Part shown: positions 10,508 to 22,070 of the stretch, piece after piece
Layout of the letters: every line of letters starts with the position of its first letter
How positions within the stretch are numbered: the first letter of the stretch is position 1
Source of the DNA: Anaeramoeba flamelloides
Taxonomy: Eukaryota > Metamonada > Anaeramoebidae
DNA: 64,000 nt
Assembly (NCBI GenBank): GCA_027625915.1
Contig: JANTQA010000063.1
Location: 7,707,501 to 7,771,500 of the forward strand
Direction of reading: 5' to 3'
Translations under genes and position numbers: made by a program
Notes under the pieces: model-generated
Told to the model about the DNA's origin: nothing
The model's database searches: none
What the model saw: only the letters and a program-made list of their open reading frames with translations

Positions 10508-13147
10508 TTAAATTAAATCCCAAGCATCCCAATTATTTGATTCTTCCCAGCATTCTGAATCCGTGCTATATTCTTGTGTTGTAGTCTGGTCAAAGGAAAC
10601 ATTTTTTTTATAAAATAAAATATACGGCTGGCATTTTTTAACTTGTCTTAAAGAAATTTTTTTAACTCTTTGATCTGAGCACGAATACCAAAAGTTATCA
10701 GATTTTTTGGAATAGGTAATATAATGGCCTCTGGAAAGACCCCCCGAATGTATAACAACCGAAAATAAAGAATAAAAAACATCTTCTTTATTTTCAAGGA
10801 ATTGCTTAAAGTTGAATTTCACTGGGAAAGAAGCGGCTTCGTTGTTTTTCCTCAGTCTTCCTTTTTTGGTTTTAACAAACCTTTTAAAATTTATAACAAA
10901 AATCTTTGGACAAGAAATGAAAATGATACTTTTGAGTGCTGGTGTTTTAACATTTCGTCGTAATTTTTTCTTCAGATTTTTTTGATTGCCATATTTCTTT
11001 CTTGTGCAGACCTTGCAGACAATTTTGTTTTCATCAATTAACCTTTCACCCGACAAATAATCGTGGATCGAAGCCATTAACATGTTTTCAAACGAATCTA
11101 ATTTTACCCATCTCGGTGATTCTGGGGTTTCAAACAGTTTTTTTTCTTCTTCAATTTGATTTATTCTTAAGTGCGAATCTGGCAAATTATTTATTTTTTT
11201 ATCTTTACCCCTTCTTCTTATTGTCCCTTTACATTGCCTCCCGGGTAAAACGCAAAAGAGCTTTCTCATAAAGCCTTTCTTATTATTTCCAGAATTTTTG
11301 TTTTGGTTGTTTGTTTCTTTTTCTATTTCTTTTTCTTTTTCTAATCCTTGATCTTTTTGTTTTCCGAATCCTTGATCTTTTTCTTTTTGTTTTTCTTTTC
11401 CTTTCCCTTTACCCTTTCCTTCTTCCTTTTCTTTTTCTTTGACATTTCCACATTTCTTTTCATTATTACATTGCTTTTGGTTTTCTTTTTTTATTTTGTT
11501 GAGAATTATTTTTTTATTTAATATTTTGCCCGTAGCAATTGTTTCGTTTTTTGGCAATGACAAAATTAAATCAAAAAGCGTTTCAACTTTACTTTTTTGA
11601 TTTTTGCAGCACGCACATGTTATAATTGTTTTTGTTTTTGAAAAAAAACAATCATCGACTATTGTATTATACTGCTTTTCTTTTCCAATTCCAATTGTTT
11701 TCTTTCTCTTTGTGTTTGTGTTTGTAGGCTTTGTATTAATACGCTTTTGTTTTTCTAACCATTTTAATCTGGCGATTTCTTCGGATCTTATTTCATCAAT
11801 TAGAACTCTTAATAATTCGTGCGCATCATGCTGCCGAAAATTTCGAAACATTGGATAGGATTTCCCCAATTCTTTTAAAAGCAAACGGGGTGGATAAACC
11901 TCCAGCCATTGGGCGTTTTTCCACAAAAGCAAATAAACTAATCTTAAAGATTGCGTTACCTTGCCTTCTTTTCTTCTTTTTTTAAAAGAAATTAAATGAT
12001 TTCTTAATTCCTCAATTTCATTTAGGCATTGGAGAATTGAATTAAAAAAGCAGGTGTTACCCAAATTTTTCAGCCCACTGATCCCTGATATGAGTGGCTT
12101 ATTTATAAAGCTATCAATAGAAGTTGTTGTTATTCTTAATTTGTTTTTTGGTTGGCAGTTTCGATTATTATTTTTCTTTTTAACAATCTTTTGATACTTG
12201 CCTCTCTTTGTGTTGTGAGCTTTTTTAGTTTTGGAATTATTGTGCTTTTTGTATTTGTTCTTTTCTTTGTGTCTGTTTTTATTTTTCATTAGGATTGTTG
12301 GTTTACTTGGTTTTTTGTTTCTTGTTTGATCTTCCAAATGAGATTTTTTTTTCTTATTAATTAATGATCTGTTAATTTGGTTTCCAGAACGAACAAGATC
12401 TTGTATAATGTGAGTAAAAGACTCACTACCTGAACTTGTGTTTATTGGATCTGGATTTATGGATCTCCAAAACTGTTGAAGTGATCCATCAGTTTCACAA
12501 CTTGAGGTATTTTTTGGTTTTGGTTTTTGTTTTAGTTTTTGTTTTTGTTTTTGGTCTTGATTATGAAAGGAAGATCTGGGATTAGAAGTTAAAAACGATT
12601 CATCATTAACCCACATTATAGAATCACTTGTGTCCTCCCATTCACTGCTTATCATATACTCTTGTGTAAAAGTGCCCCATTCTTCACTACTTGGTTGTAT
12701 GCTTTGAACGTTGCAATCTATTTGAGAAAGTGGGTATTGTTTATTTGATTTTTTTGAATTTGTTGAAACGTTGGTATTTTTTAGGCTGTTATTTTGGTTT
12801 TGGAAAAAATTGTTTGGTGTGCTTGATTTTTTCGATGAGTTAATTTGATAACTTTGTTTTTTGTTTTGAGAATAATTTTTTTTTTTATTTCGATGATCAG
12901 TTAAGAGATGCAAAGACTTCGAGTCCATTGAAGAGAATAATAGTGGCTTTGAGTCACTATTAATTGACATTGGAAAAGATTTGTTTTTTGTTGTTGTTTC
13001 TGATCCAAAAATAGAAGTTACAAAAAATAACTTTTGTTTTGACTTTTTGGATACCAATTTAAGGTTTACAATCCTTGAAATTTGAAAAAAGATTATCTTG
13101 AGTTGGGTGTAGTGACTTTTAAGTTTGGCTCTTAGCTGATAAATCAT
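10508..13147 (-). CDS. Ubiquitin-specific protease (USP / UCH family C19)
   Basis: Cysteine protease that removes ubiquitin from proteins. The catalytic domain fills the C-terminal 60 percent. The Cys box GLKNLGNTCFFNSILQ has catalytic C366, the Q-box is RQHDAHELLRVLID, and the His box SRGHYITYSK has H808 followed by WYSCSDQRV, where D825 is the likely third catalytic residue. Two CxxC-type pairs (TCACCKN and CKVCTRKK) form the usual zinc ribbon, separated by a K/E/G-rich insert. Residues 1-340 are Q/N/S/K-rich and disordered. The start is odd: the first ATG (13147) and the first 28 codons lie inside a TTAA-flanked MITE, and the frame crosses its edge at 13059-13062 into host sequence. The next Met is M60 (12970). 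Either the MITE supplied a new N-terminus or translation starts at M60. The product call is secure; the start is not. Confidence 0.93.
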   Translation of the reverse strand: MIYQLRAKLKSHYTQLKIIFFQISRIVNLKLVSKKSKQKLFFVTSIFGSETTTKNKSFPMSINSDSKPLLFSSMDSKSLHLLTDHRNKKKNYSQNKKQSYQINSSKKSSTPNNFFQNQNNSLKNTNVSTNSKKSNKQYPLSQIDCNVQSIQPSSEEWGTFTQEYMISSEWEDTSDSIMWVNDESFLTSNPRSSFHNQDQKQKQKLKQKPKPKNTSSCETDGSLQQFWRSINPDPINTSSGSESFTHIIQDLVRSGNQINRSLINKKKKSHLEDQTRNKKPSKPTILMKNKNRHKEKNKYKKHNNSKTKKAHNTKRGKYQKIVKKKNNNRNCQPKNKLRITTTSIDSFINKPLISGISGLKNLGNTCFFNSILQCLNEIEELRNHLISFKKRRKEGKVTQSLRLVYLLLWKNAQWLEVYPPRLLLKELGKSYPMFRNFRQHDAHELLRVLIDEIRSEEIARLKWLEKQKRINTKPTNTNTKRKKTIGIGKEKQYNTIVDDCFFSKTKTIITCACCKNQKSKVETLFDLILSLPKNETIATGKILNKKIILNKIKKENQKQCNNEKKCGNVKEKEKEEGKGKGKGKEKQKEKDQGFGKQKDQGLEKEKEIEKETNNQNKNSGNNKKGFMRKLFCVLPGRQCKGTIRRRGKDKKINNLPDSHLRINQIEEEKKLFETPESPRWVKLDSFENMLMASIHDYLSGERLIDENKIVCKVCTRKKYGNQKNLKKKLRRNVKTPALKSIIFISCPKIFVINFKRFVKTKKGRLRKNNEAASFPVKFNFKQFLENKEDVFYSLFSVVIHSGGLSRGHYITYSKKSDNFWYSCSDQRVKKISLRQVKKCQPYILFYKKNVSFDQTTTQEYSTDSECWEESNNWDAWDLI

Positions 13148-13615
13148 GTGCTTGGTATGGGTTTTAATAGTTGTCCAAAAAAGGCATTTTTTGACAATTT
13201 ATTTATTTTTTTTCCCAAATCTGATTTGAAGAGTGTAAGATAATATATTGAAAGTTAAGTTTTAAAAAAATGTTTTTTTTTGGATTTTTGATTGAAATTT
13301 TTCATTATATTTGGTTTTATTTGGTGCTTTTTAAAAAATTTTTTTCATTTAGTTAATTGACTAAAAAGTTAATCAAATTTTTCTTCGACAACCCATTAAT
13401 TTTCATTTATTCTTAAACACCCACCAATCTATTAATTTTAAACTCTTCAATTCTGGTTTTGGAAAAAAAAAAATAAATTGTCAAACAAGGCCTTTTTTAG
13501 ACATCTATTAAAATCCATACCAAGCACATGATCAATCAGATAAGAGCCAAACTAAAAAGTCACTACAAACAACACAAGATAATCTTTTTTTTTCAAATTT
13601 CAGACATTATAAACC
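13063..13615. mobile_element. TTAA-flanked MITE, copy 1 (overlaps the USP 5' end)
   Basis: 553 bases between TTAA (13059-13062) and TTAA (13616-13619). Long inverted repeats begin GGTTTACAATCCTTGAAATT on the left, with the matching complement on the right, and include 'aagataatctt' and 'ccataccaagcacatgatca'. A TTAA target is the hallmark of piggyBac-type insertion. Same family, length and TTAA flanks as 45720-46271. No coding capacity of its own. Confidence 0.85.
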
Positions 13616-13619
13616 TTAA

Positions 13620-15743
13620 TATTTAAATTTTTTATAGACAAAATAAAATTTACATTGTGTTATAATTGGAAATAAGTTAGTTTTTTCAAAAAGATTAATA
13701 TTGTTATTTTTTTAATAAGGGGATATTATTTTTATTACATTTTCATTTTACTATTTTCCTAAATATAAAAAGAGTTTATTTAGGAAATAACTTTTAATTT
13801 GTGATTCTCTATTTATTTGGGTGTTTTTCTATTTTTCATGAAATGTGGTTTGGTATCTTTTAAAAGAACCAAGAACCACAATAAAAACATAAATAAAAAA
13901 AAATGAAACTCAAATTTTAGAATTCACAAAAGAAAATCAATTAACCTTTTTTAGATATTAGGGATTAGCTCCAAGATAGATTTTTCTTCAATTATAGAAT
14001 TTTTTAATTATGTGTAAATAATACTAGTGCTACATTGTTCATATGACTGGAAAAAATCTAATATTTATCTTATCGTACAATAAATTATTATTTTTTTTTA
14101 CTGATCATATTAAAAAATTTCATTTTCTATTTTTTTTTTTTAATATCCTTTTCCAAATCTCAAAATTGAAAATACAAAATAATAATCTGGCAGTATTTAC
14201 TAATTATTATTTTCCTAACTTCCAAAACTTAATAATTTTATAATTATTTGAAATTCAAAGATTAATTCAATAATTATTCCACATTATAACCTAAAGACTG
14301 ATTAGTTTTGTTTCCTTTTTTATAAAGATAAAAGTATTATCAATATATTTCTTATTTGTGAAATAATTTTTCAAAAGAATTATCTTTTGTGTAAATTATT
14401 TGATTTTTTTAAAAAATGAATTTTTATCAATTAATCTACATTTAGCAACAAATCAGAGAAATATATTTTGCAACTTTGGATTCTGAATATTGATAATTCA
14501 ACCATTAAATTTGCCTTGAAATGTAGTTTTTTTTTCTGAAATTCCTTGGATTGGTTACTAATATAAAGATAATGGTTAATTGGCTGTATTTCCTGATAAT
14601 ATAATAATTAATTGATATTATAGCGATATTTGAATCACAGATCACTAATTTTATTTACGCCTTATAATAGTTTACTCTGATTTTATAATTCAGCTTGTTA
14701 AACATTGTTACCTTAAGGACTTCCTTTATTTATTTTTTTAAAAGATGTGAAATCCAATGTTGTAAAGAGAAAAAAATGGTATAAAAGAATGGTTATTAAA
14801 GTAATTACAAAATATATGGTATTTAAAGTTACTAGAAACAATAAAAAATATTTTAATAGATGTTTTTTGGCTTTGTAATTAAATTTACTCGTGCTTGAAA
14901 TTCAAAAATAAAGTAAAAATCTGATTATTATAATACCTTGACTCCTTTAAGAGATATTTTGAGAAATTAATTAATGTTTTTTAAAGGTTGATATCATTTT
15001 TCCATTTTTAAAAAGTGGAATTTTTAATCTATTTCCAATTTAAACTATTTTCAAATTAAAATTGCCAACTTGTAACAAATATAATACATACGTTTGATGT
15101 AGTTGAAATGGTATTAAAAGTAAAAAGATAAATTTTGGAAATTTCATAATTGAAATAATTTATTCACATTTTAGCTATTTTATTAATGTTTTTGAAACGG
15201 TATTTGTTTCCAGAAGGAATACATTGCAAATTTTTTTATTGCAAGATCATGATTCACGGGGTCCAAAAATTTTATTTTAATGTTATTGAAATGGTGAAAA
15301 TGATTGAAGAAAAATCCTATTAATTCATATTGAAATTTAATTTGATCTTAAATTGAAGATCAAAATGAAGATTGTTGTTGTTTTTTTTAAATAGTACTAT
15401 AAATTTTAATTTTAAGTAAATGTTTATAAATTGATTTGATTTATAAAAGAAAAGTATGGAAAATGAAGTGAAAATTGTTTCCTATCTATTATTCAAATAC
15501 CAGTAGAAGTTCAAAACGAATATCCTTTTTTTTCTCAATAATCCCCTAAGAATTGGATTTTGTCATTTTTTAAGAAAACCGATTGATTAATTAGTTTTAT
15601 TTCAGAAGGATATCAATAATTCTCCAAGATCACTTCTATTCTATTTATTTATTTAATTTATTCTTCAAAAAATAAATATAAAAAATAATTGATATTTTGG
15701 AATTTTTTTAGTCACCTTTGACAGAAATTAAGTTTCTTTTAAT

Positions 15744-15745
<2 letters not shown>
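13620..15745. other. AT-rich spacer, nothing recognised
   Basis: No reading frame with coding character and no terminal repeat found. Confidence 0.5.

Positions 15746-15786
<41 letters not shown>
15746..15786. repeat. (TA)n microsatellite
   Basis: Uninterrupted run of about 20 TA units. Confidence 0.9.
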
Positions 15787-15789
<3 letters not shown>

Positions 15790-15994
15790 TGACTAACAAA
15801 GAATATTACTGGATTTGTGGGAATATTACAAAAATATACACTTTCGAAATAAAAAAATTCTGTTCAAATATAACCAAATCGAAAATTTTCCTTAATAAAT
15901 CAATACTGACAATCTTATAGTTTTTTTCAAAAAATATAATTTCTTTTTTGTTTTTTTTATTTTTATTTTTTTTTTCTTTTTATTATTAAGGCAT

Positions 15995-16370
15995 TTTTGA
16001 ATAAAAAAGAAGTTTTTAGAAAATACCAATAAATATAAAGAAATTTGGAAGTTATGTTTTGTCTTTTAAAATGAATTTAATTATTAAGCCAAAATATCGT
16101 TGTTCAGCTATTTTTCAGTGAAAGTTCAATAATAAAAAATTGGTAATACTTATTTCAAAAATTGTTTATAATTTTTTTTTTAGGTTTTGGTTTTTTTTTT
16201 TTGATAATTGTAAAAATACCAGTATTTTATCCCTTAATAATGATTTAAAGGTGAAAGTGAATTACACATAAGAAACCATTGTTAGTTTTTCATCAATACA
16301 AAAGGAAATGTCGTTTTGTTCAATTTATTATTTCAGATATGTTACTATTTTTGAAATATAGATTACCTTT
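15995..16370. repeat. Interspersed repeat family C, copy 1
   Basis: Collinear with 56290-56645. Shared blocks include 'tttttcagtgaaagttca', 'aatacttatttcaaaaattg' and 'tcaatttattatttcag'. No coding sense kept and no inverted ends seen. Confidence 0.65.
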
Positions 16371-19300
16371 CCAAACTATGCTATTTATTAGTTGTTTAAA
16401 AAGAAGTTTTTCGCGTTCAATTTCAAATACTTTTACACTTTTATATTTCCTATTAATATTTTCAAATCTTTTTCTCGAAAAATAATAAGATTTGATTAAT
16501 TTAACAAAACCTAGAAATTATTAATTTTTAAATTAATTTTATATTATCTTTTGAGTATTGTTATTCTGACAAGATAACTTTTTGTTTTTGTGTTAAAATA
16601 AGTAAAGAAAATGTGTATTCGTTTATAAGTGTACGATAAATTTTTTATTGATCCAAATATCAATGTCATTAGAATTAGTTTCTCTTGAAGACAAATATTT
16701 CCAATCCATATAAGGGTTGGCTATATAAAAATACCTTAAAAAAATTCAATTTTTAATCCACTAGTTAAAACATTTTCATTAAAAATATTTAAACTTAAAA
16801 TATCAAAAAAGATATTAACTAAAATGTGTTTTAACTTGGTGTAAAGAGTTTTGTGATATATTATGTGGTTTTCTCAAGATTTATAATGTTCGTCCGCAAT
16901 TAGTTCTTTTTTCAAAATCCAACAATCAATTTCTTGAATTGAAGGGAATTTTTTGAAAACTATTTGTAAAATGAAAATCAACGATAACAAGATCAACGGT
17001 GACCACTGTTCTCTAACAAGTTCTTCAAAGTACAAAACAAGAATATATAAAAAACAATTATTCAAAATAATTTAGTTTTATTCCAAATCCCAAAAAGAAG
17101 ACAAAAATGGATTTCTGTACTACTGATCAAATGAAAAGATTTATGTTTTTTTTTCTCTTGTTAAAAAGACAATTTGACAAAAGTTTACTTCAAATTTATC
17201 TCTTTTTAATTGACAAATATTGTTTTTATTTTTTGGTGACGGCCTATTAATTGTGAATAAATATTATGAACTTTTTTGTTTTCTTTTTCATTTTAGAATT
17301 TTTTATATAATTGCTTTGAATAAGACTTTTTTTTAATATAAAAGTTAAGAAACTTTGAAAAGTGATTCGATCTTCAAAATATAAATTATCAAGAACTCTT
17401 TTAAAAGTAGGAGTACTATGGATTTAAAAAATGGGAATATGAAATAAAAATTTATTTTCAAACTTTTTTGTATTTTATAGTATATTCAAACCTAGGTTTA
17501 GTATATTAATTTGATTTTATTCCTTACCTTCTTTTGAAGAGTTCAAGAAATTATTTTGTTTCTCATATTTTCTTTTAATAATGAATTTTCGTATTCAAAA
17601 ATGCCTGACTTGAAAATAATCCTTGAAAAGGATTAATAATTGATAATATTCCGAAAAATATTGTGTAATTGCTAATACTGATAAATTGCAATTTGTGTTT
17701 GTAAATTTTGACTAGATTTTCCTTTTTGAAATTTTTCTGATCAAGCTTTGAATAAATTATTTTATGAAGTCAAATGTTAAGTAACTCTATAAAATTAGTT
17801 GTTCTTCAAAATATTCTTTGTCAGTAAATGTTTGATAAGAAACAGTTTGAAGATTTATTAAAAGGGAAAATGAACGAAAATTTTTTTGAAATTTATTAGA
17901 ATTTAGAAATATTTAAGAATCAAACTTTTAAAATTATGACTTGACACTACTTAGAATAGTGATTAGTGGAATTACAATTTTTCAAAACAGCATTCTCTCA
18001 ATCAAAAAACAATAATAAAAATTATCATTTTCTAAATTCATAGTAAACCTCAATAAAAATCTCTATTGTTTTTCAAAAAATATAGGATCTATTATTGTTT
18101 TCAAACAATTAAAAGAGTATTCAATCTATATCCCACTTTAATGAACTTTAGGCAGGTTTACTACTACTCTTTGTTATAAGATAAATGGAACAAAATTTTC
18201 ATTCAGCTTTCTAAAAAAAGATTATAAATGAAGTAAAATTTCCAATTTAGAATTCTGAAAACAAGTCTAAATTATTAATACCTCTTTCAGAATTGGGAAC
18301 TTTGTTGATTTATTTTGAATTCTCGGAAAGTTTTTGGAAAGTTGAATAAAAATTTTGATCTTTTTATCTTACAATAAAACAGTAGAGTTCATAAAAAAAT
18401 TTGGTTCGTTATAAAAAGGATTTGAGTTTTAAATATTAGCAATTAAGCAATAGTTACACTTCAGTTTGCCTGAATACGATCAATTAATAATCATTTCAGG
18501 GATAATTTTCAAGTCAGGCATTTTTCAATACCTTACTTAGCATGTTCTTTTTTCATTATTAATCTCATGAAAAACAATTCCAAACTTCTTCTATTCTTAT
18601 AGAAACCTTATTGGATCAGAATCTTGTTTTTCTGGTTTATTATTAATTATTTTTAAAAAAGTAAAAAGAGATAGAATAATTTTGATTAATTACAGATTGA
18701 AAAAAGTCAATGGCTGACGAAAAAGTAGCAGGTTAATTCTAATATATTGAAAGTTAAATAATAAAAAAAATAATTTCCAAAATTTGATCATATTTTACAA
18801 AACTGATAAGTGTAGAAATTTATAAGTTACACTTAAAAAATATTGAACTAAAAACAGTATTATGTGACAATTTAACTTTATGATTGAATTCGAAGAAATT
18901 TGATCATAAAAAAATTTCTTTTTTTAAATGAAAAAAAGAAATGGAACTAATTTTTCGACAAATGAAAACAAATTTAATTTCTAAATATAAAAGCACTTTT
19001 TTTCCCATTCATTTTATCTAATTTGTTGTGATATTAGTTGATGTATATTTTGAGAAAAGATCTGTTTAAATGACATGATCAAAAAATAAAAAAGCTTTTG
19101 AAAGATGTTTACCTAAACATAAAAACAGAAATTGAATTTGAAAAAGTATTCGAGTTGAAAATGAAAAAAGAATCATTGAAACAAAATAGTAAGAGTTGAA
19201 TTTTCATTTTTTAATTTTCAAACTTTTATTCAAAATAATATTTTTTTTTCGTCATTATTTTAAATAACTTTGGTAAGAACCGATTTTGTAATCTTGAATT

Positions 19301-19552
19301 CCTTCAATTTTTGGAAATTTAACACGTCCTTCGCTTATGAATAAGTAATTGTTTTTTTAATTTCATATTCAGAAACATCTTTCTGTTCTGAAGTTGACTA
19401 ACCAAGCAAACTTTATTTCGTTCTCCCCTTTTCAATAAATTTTTCATTCTTCTTCCCAACAAACTTTTCAATTTAAAGACATGAAAAATATAAAAAAAAG
19501 AAATTTGGAAGATTCAGTTTCAAAACAAAAATAACTCAAAAAAAAAAACAAA
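16371..19552. other. AT-rich spacer with one weak minus-strand reading
   Basis: The only coding-like stretch is 16874-17065 (minus). It has somewhat higher GC and a hydrophobic segment (SPLILLSLIFILQIVF) but no ATG and no recognised family. It could be a decayed exon. Nothing else seen. Confidence 0.35.
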
Positions 19553-20310
19553 ATGCAAAAAAAACAAAAAACACAAAAACAGATAAAATCAAAAGTGCCT
19601 TCCGTAAAAAATTACAAGGTAGATCAAGAAAAGAAAAGTCTGCTGTTACTGCTCTTTTCGTTTTGTCTACAAAGAACAAACAAAAGCAAAAAGAGCAAGA
19701 GAAGAAGAAAACCCAACTTTTACAAACACTCGAAAACGGTTTGAACACAGAAAAAAAACAGCAACAAAAACAACAAAAACAGCAACAACAACAAAAACAA
19801 CAACAACAACAACAACAACAACAGCAACAATTAAATAAAGACAGAGAGCTTGATCTGAATCACCTTCGATCATTATATACCCAATATAAAAAGCCAGTCG
19901 TGAAACGCCAAAAGCAAGATCCACAAAGGCAACAATTGGACTACGGGTTTCTTAGAAACAGACTGACGCAGCCAGAGACACAAGCCAACGAAGACACAGC
20001 ATCGCCATATGACCAATTCGAGGACGAAAGCTATGATGACTCCTTAAGTGAAGATCTCGCTTCGTCATCATACGAAGAGTTTTCGAACCACACAGAAAAC
20101 TCACAAGACTCTGAAACAAATGTCACTTGTTATCCCGTTAGCGATGAAGAAATGGAGTCGTTAGGTGATGAAATCGAGATTCAGTTTGGGGGTATGCAAA
20201 ATGAACAAAATATCCACCATCTGATTTTCCCTGAAAAAATCTCTTTTGTTTCAGGTTCTTATGGAATTCCAACTTCTTACCCACAAGAATATCTTTATGA
20301 AAATTATTAA
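19553..20310 (+). CDS. Poly-Q acidic protein of unknown function, two exons
   Basis: I do not recognise the family. ATG at 19553. Exon 1 is 19553-19618 (22 codons), the intron 19619-19674 (GTAGAT...CTACAAAG, 56 bases) and exon 2 19675-20310, giving 233 residues. The intron is inferred because exon 2 has a long open frame with no early ATG, exon 1 alone runs into a stop at 19744, and the GT/AG pair joins them in phase 0. The N-terminus is very basic (K/Q). A run of Q with a few K spans about residues 51-77. Then comes a basic stretch (LRSLYTQYKKPVVKRQKQ) and a long acidic S/D/E region ending in DEEMESLGDEIEIQFGG. No membrane segment. Probably a nuclear or RNA-associated low-complexity protein, which is only inference from composition. 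GC is clearly above its flanks. Confidence 0.65.
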
Positions 20311-21629
20311 TTATTTTTGGAAAAAAAAAAAATTTGAAAAGTTTCTTAATTTTTAAGAGATTTACTCGGAAATTTGTTTTCTTGATCAAAAAAAAAAAAA
20401 AAAACTCCTTCCTCAAAACTGAAACAGAAAATTGACAAATTAGAACAAATATACACACAACCCAAATTCTGATTCAATTGGAGTTTTGTCTTGACAAATT
20501 TTTTTTATTGGTTTTACTTTTATTAAATTTTTAATTTTTATACATCTTTTTCTTTATCAAAAAATAATCATACTTTTAAAAGTTTTGGTACACGTTTTGG
20601 GATTTTTTTGATTGACTTTTATTAATTTTTGTAAAAAATCAAAAACGATCAAGTAACAAGAAAATTCTTGCAATACTTTTGCAAAATTATCAATTTTTTC
20701 ATTAAATCAATTAAATTATCGTCACGACACAAAAAACCATAATTTAAAAGATAACTCATTTGATTGATCACTTTATCAGAAACAGTTTATTCAAAGTTAT
20801 TGACATTCCATTTCACATTTGGTGTTTTCAACTTTGTCCCTTCTTGAAAAATTTAAGAGTTAAGTTGTTCGAATTAGTTAAAGTTTCACAGTATTTTTAA
20901 CTTTAATTCAAAATTAACATTTAGATAAGATTTGAGAATTTTAATCTACAAAAGAATTTGATTATTTCTAATTAGTGAAGAACCAATTTTCAGGTCAAAT
21001 CAGGTTAATAAATGTTTTTTAGATCTGCTGTTTTTGATTTTTTTTAACAAAACAGTCTCCCAACTCAAGTTTTCTTGAAAAAAAAACTATATTGGGATTT
21101 GTTCAACTAATTCGAAAAAGTTATGGACTTTTTTGTAATTTATACTTTTTAAAAGTTTTCTCATTTAAAGAAAGTGTCGAAAAAACCTTTTAACAAAATT
21201 TTTAGTTGGATTGGAAAGAAAAGTACACTTATTTAAAAAATATGCACTTTCTTCAAAAATCAGATTTTAACATAGTTTTTATTTTGACAAAATCAAAAAC
21301 TAATTCAGTACCTTTTTTAATTAGAAAAAGGGGTTTTTATAAATTCACATTTAAAAAAATATTGTTGACAAAAGTATTGATTAAAAAAATTTTCAACTTC
21401 AAATTATAATGTGAATTGAAATTTCTCAATGTTTTTTATTTATACTTTGAGTTTTTACCCTGATTTTAAGAAAAAAAATGAAAATTAGGTTGTTGAAAGA
21501 AAAAAAAGTCAACTCTTCATGAGAATAAATATAACTCCTTAAAAAAAAAGTCTTTTTTTGATTTATTATCAAGTCAAAAGACACAACAATAAAAAATAAT
21601 TTTGTGTAATGGAAAAAAACTATTTAGTA
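20311..21629. other. AT-rich spacer, nothing recognised
   Basis: The short open frame at 21206-21409 starts without ATG and has only spacer-like composition. I do not call it. Confidence 0.5.
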
Positions 21630-22070
21630 ATTTTTATGAGGACTTAATACCCATCCAAAGTAAAAATCAATCAATCTTTGATGATGAATTGGTCTCAAAA
21701 AATCAAAAATTAAAAAAAAGTACATTTGGAGAAAAAAATGTCAAAGAACGACACTAAATTAATAATGTGAATGGTTCGAAAATAATATCGATAATAACTA
21801 TGTTTGTTTCAAAGCACAACTCTCTAAGGCGATATTGGAGATCTTGAAGATTTTTTTAGAATTTTTTTAAATTCTCACATGAGCTATTGTTATCTATGGA
21901 AAGTTACAAAATCCTTACTTTGTCAAATATAGTGGGCTGTAAAATAACAACAAATTAGATTAAACTGAATTGTAATGATAGTGTAATCTTAGAAAACAAT
22001 TTGTTTGAAATTCTAACTTTTGGAAATATAAAATAAGAAACTAATATTTTTTTTTATTCATAGGATTTAA
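21630..22070. repeat. Interspersed repeat family D, copy 1
   Basis: Collinear with 43165-43612. Blocks include 'gtcaaatatagtgggctg', 'acaacaaattagattaaac', 'ggtctcaaaaaatcaaaaat' and 'aagaaactaata'. Diverged but kept in order over more than 400 bases. No protein reading. Could be an old transposon or a duplicated non-coding gene. Confidence 0.55.

Noticed and set aside
19663-19663. TTG start for the poly-Q protein and for other frames (3666, 51174, 16874)
   Set aside because: Non-ATG starts are not expected in nuclear genes; better ATG or splice solutions exist for the poly-Q and kinase genes.
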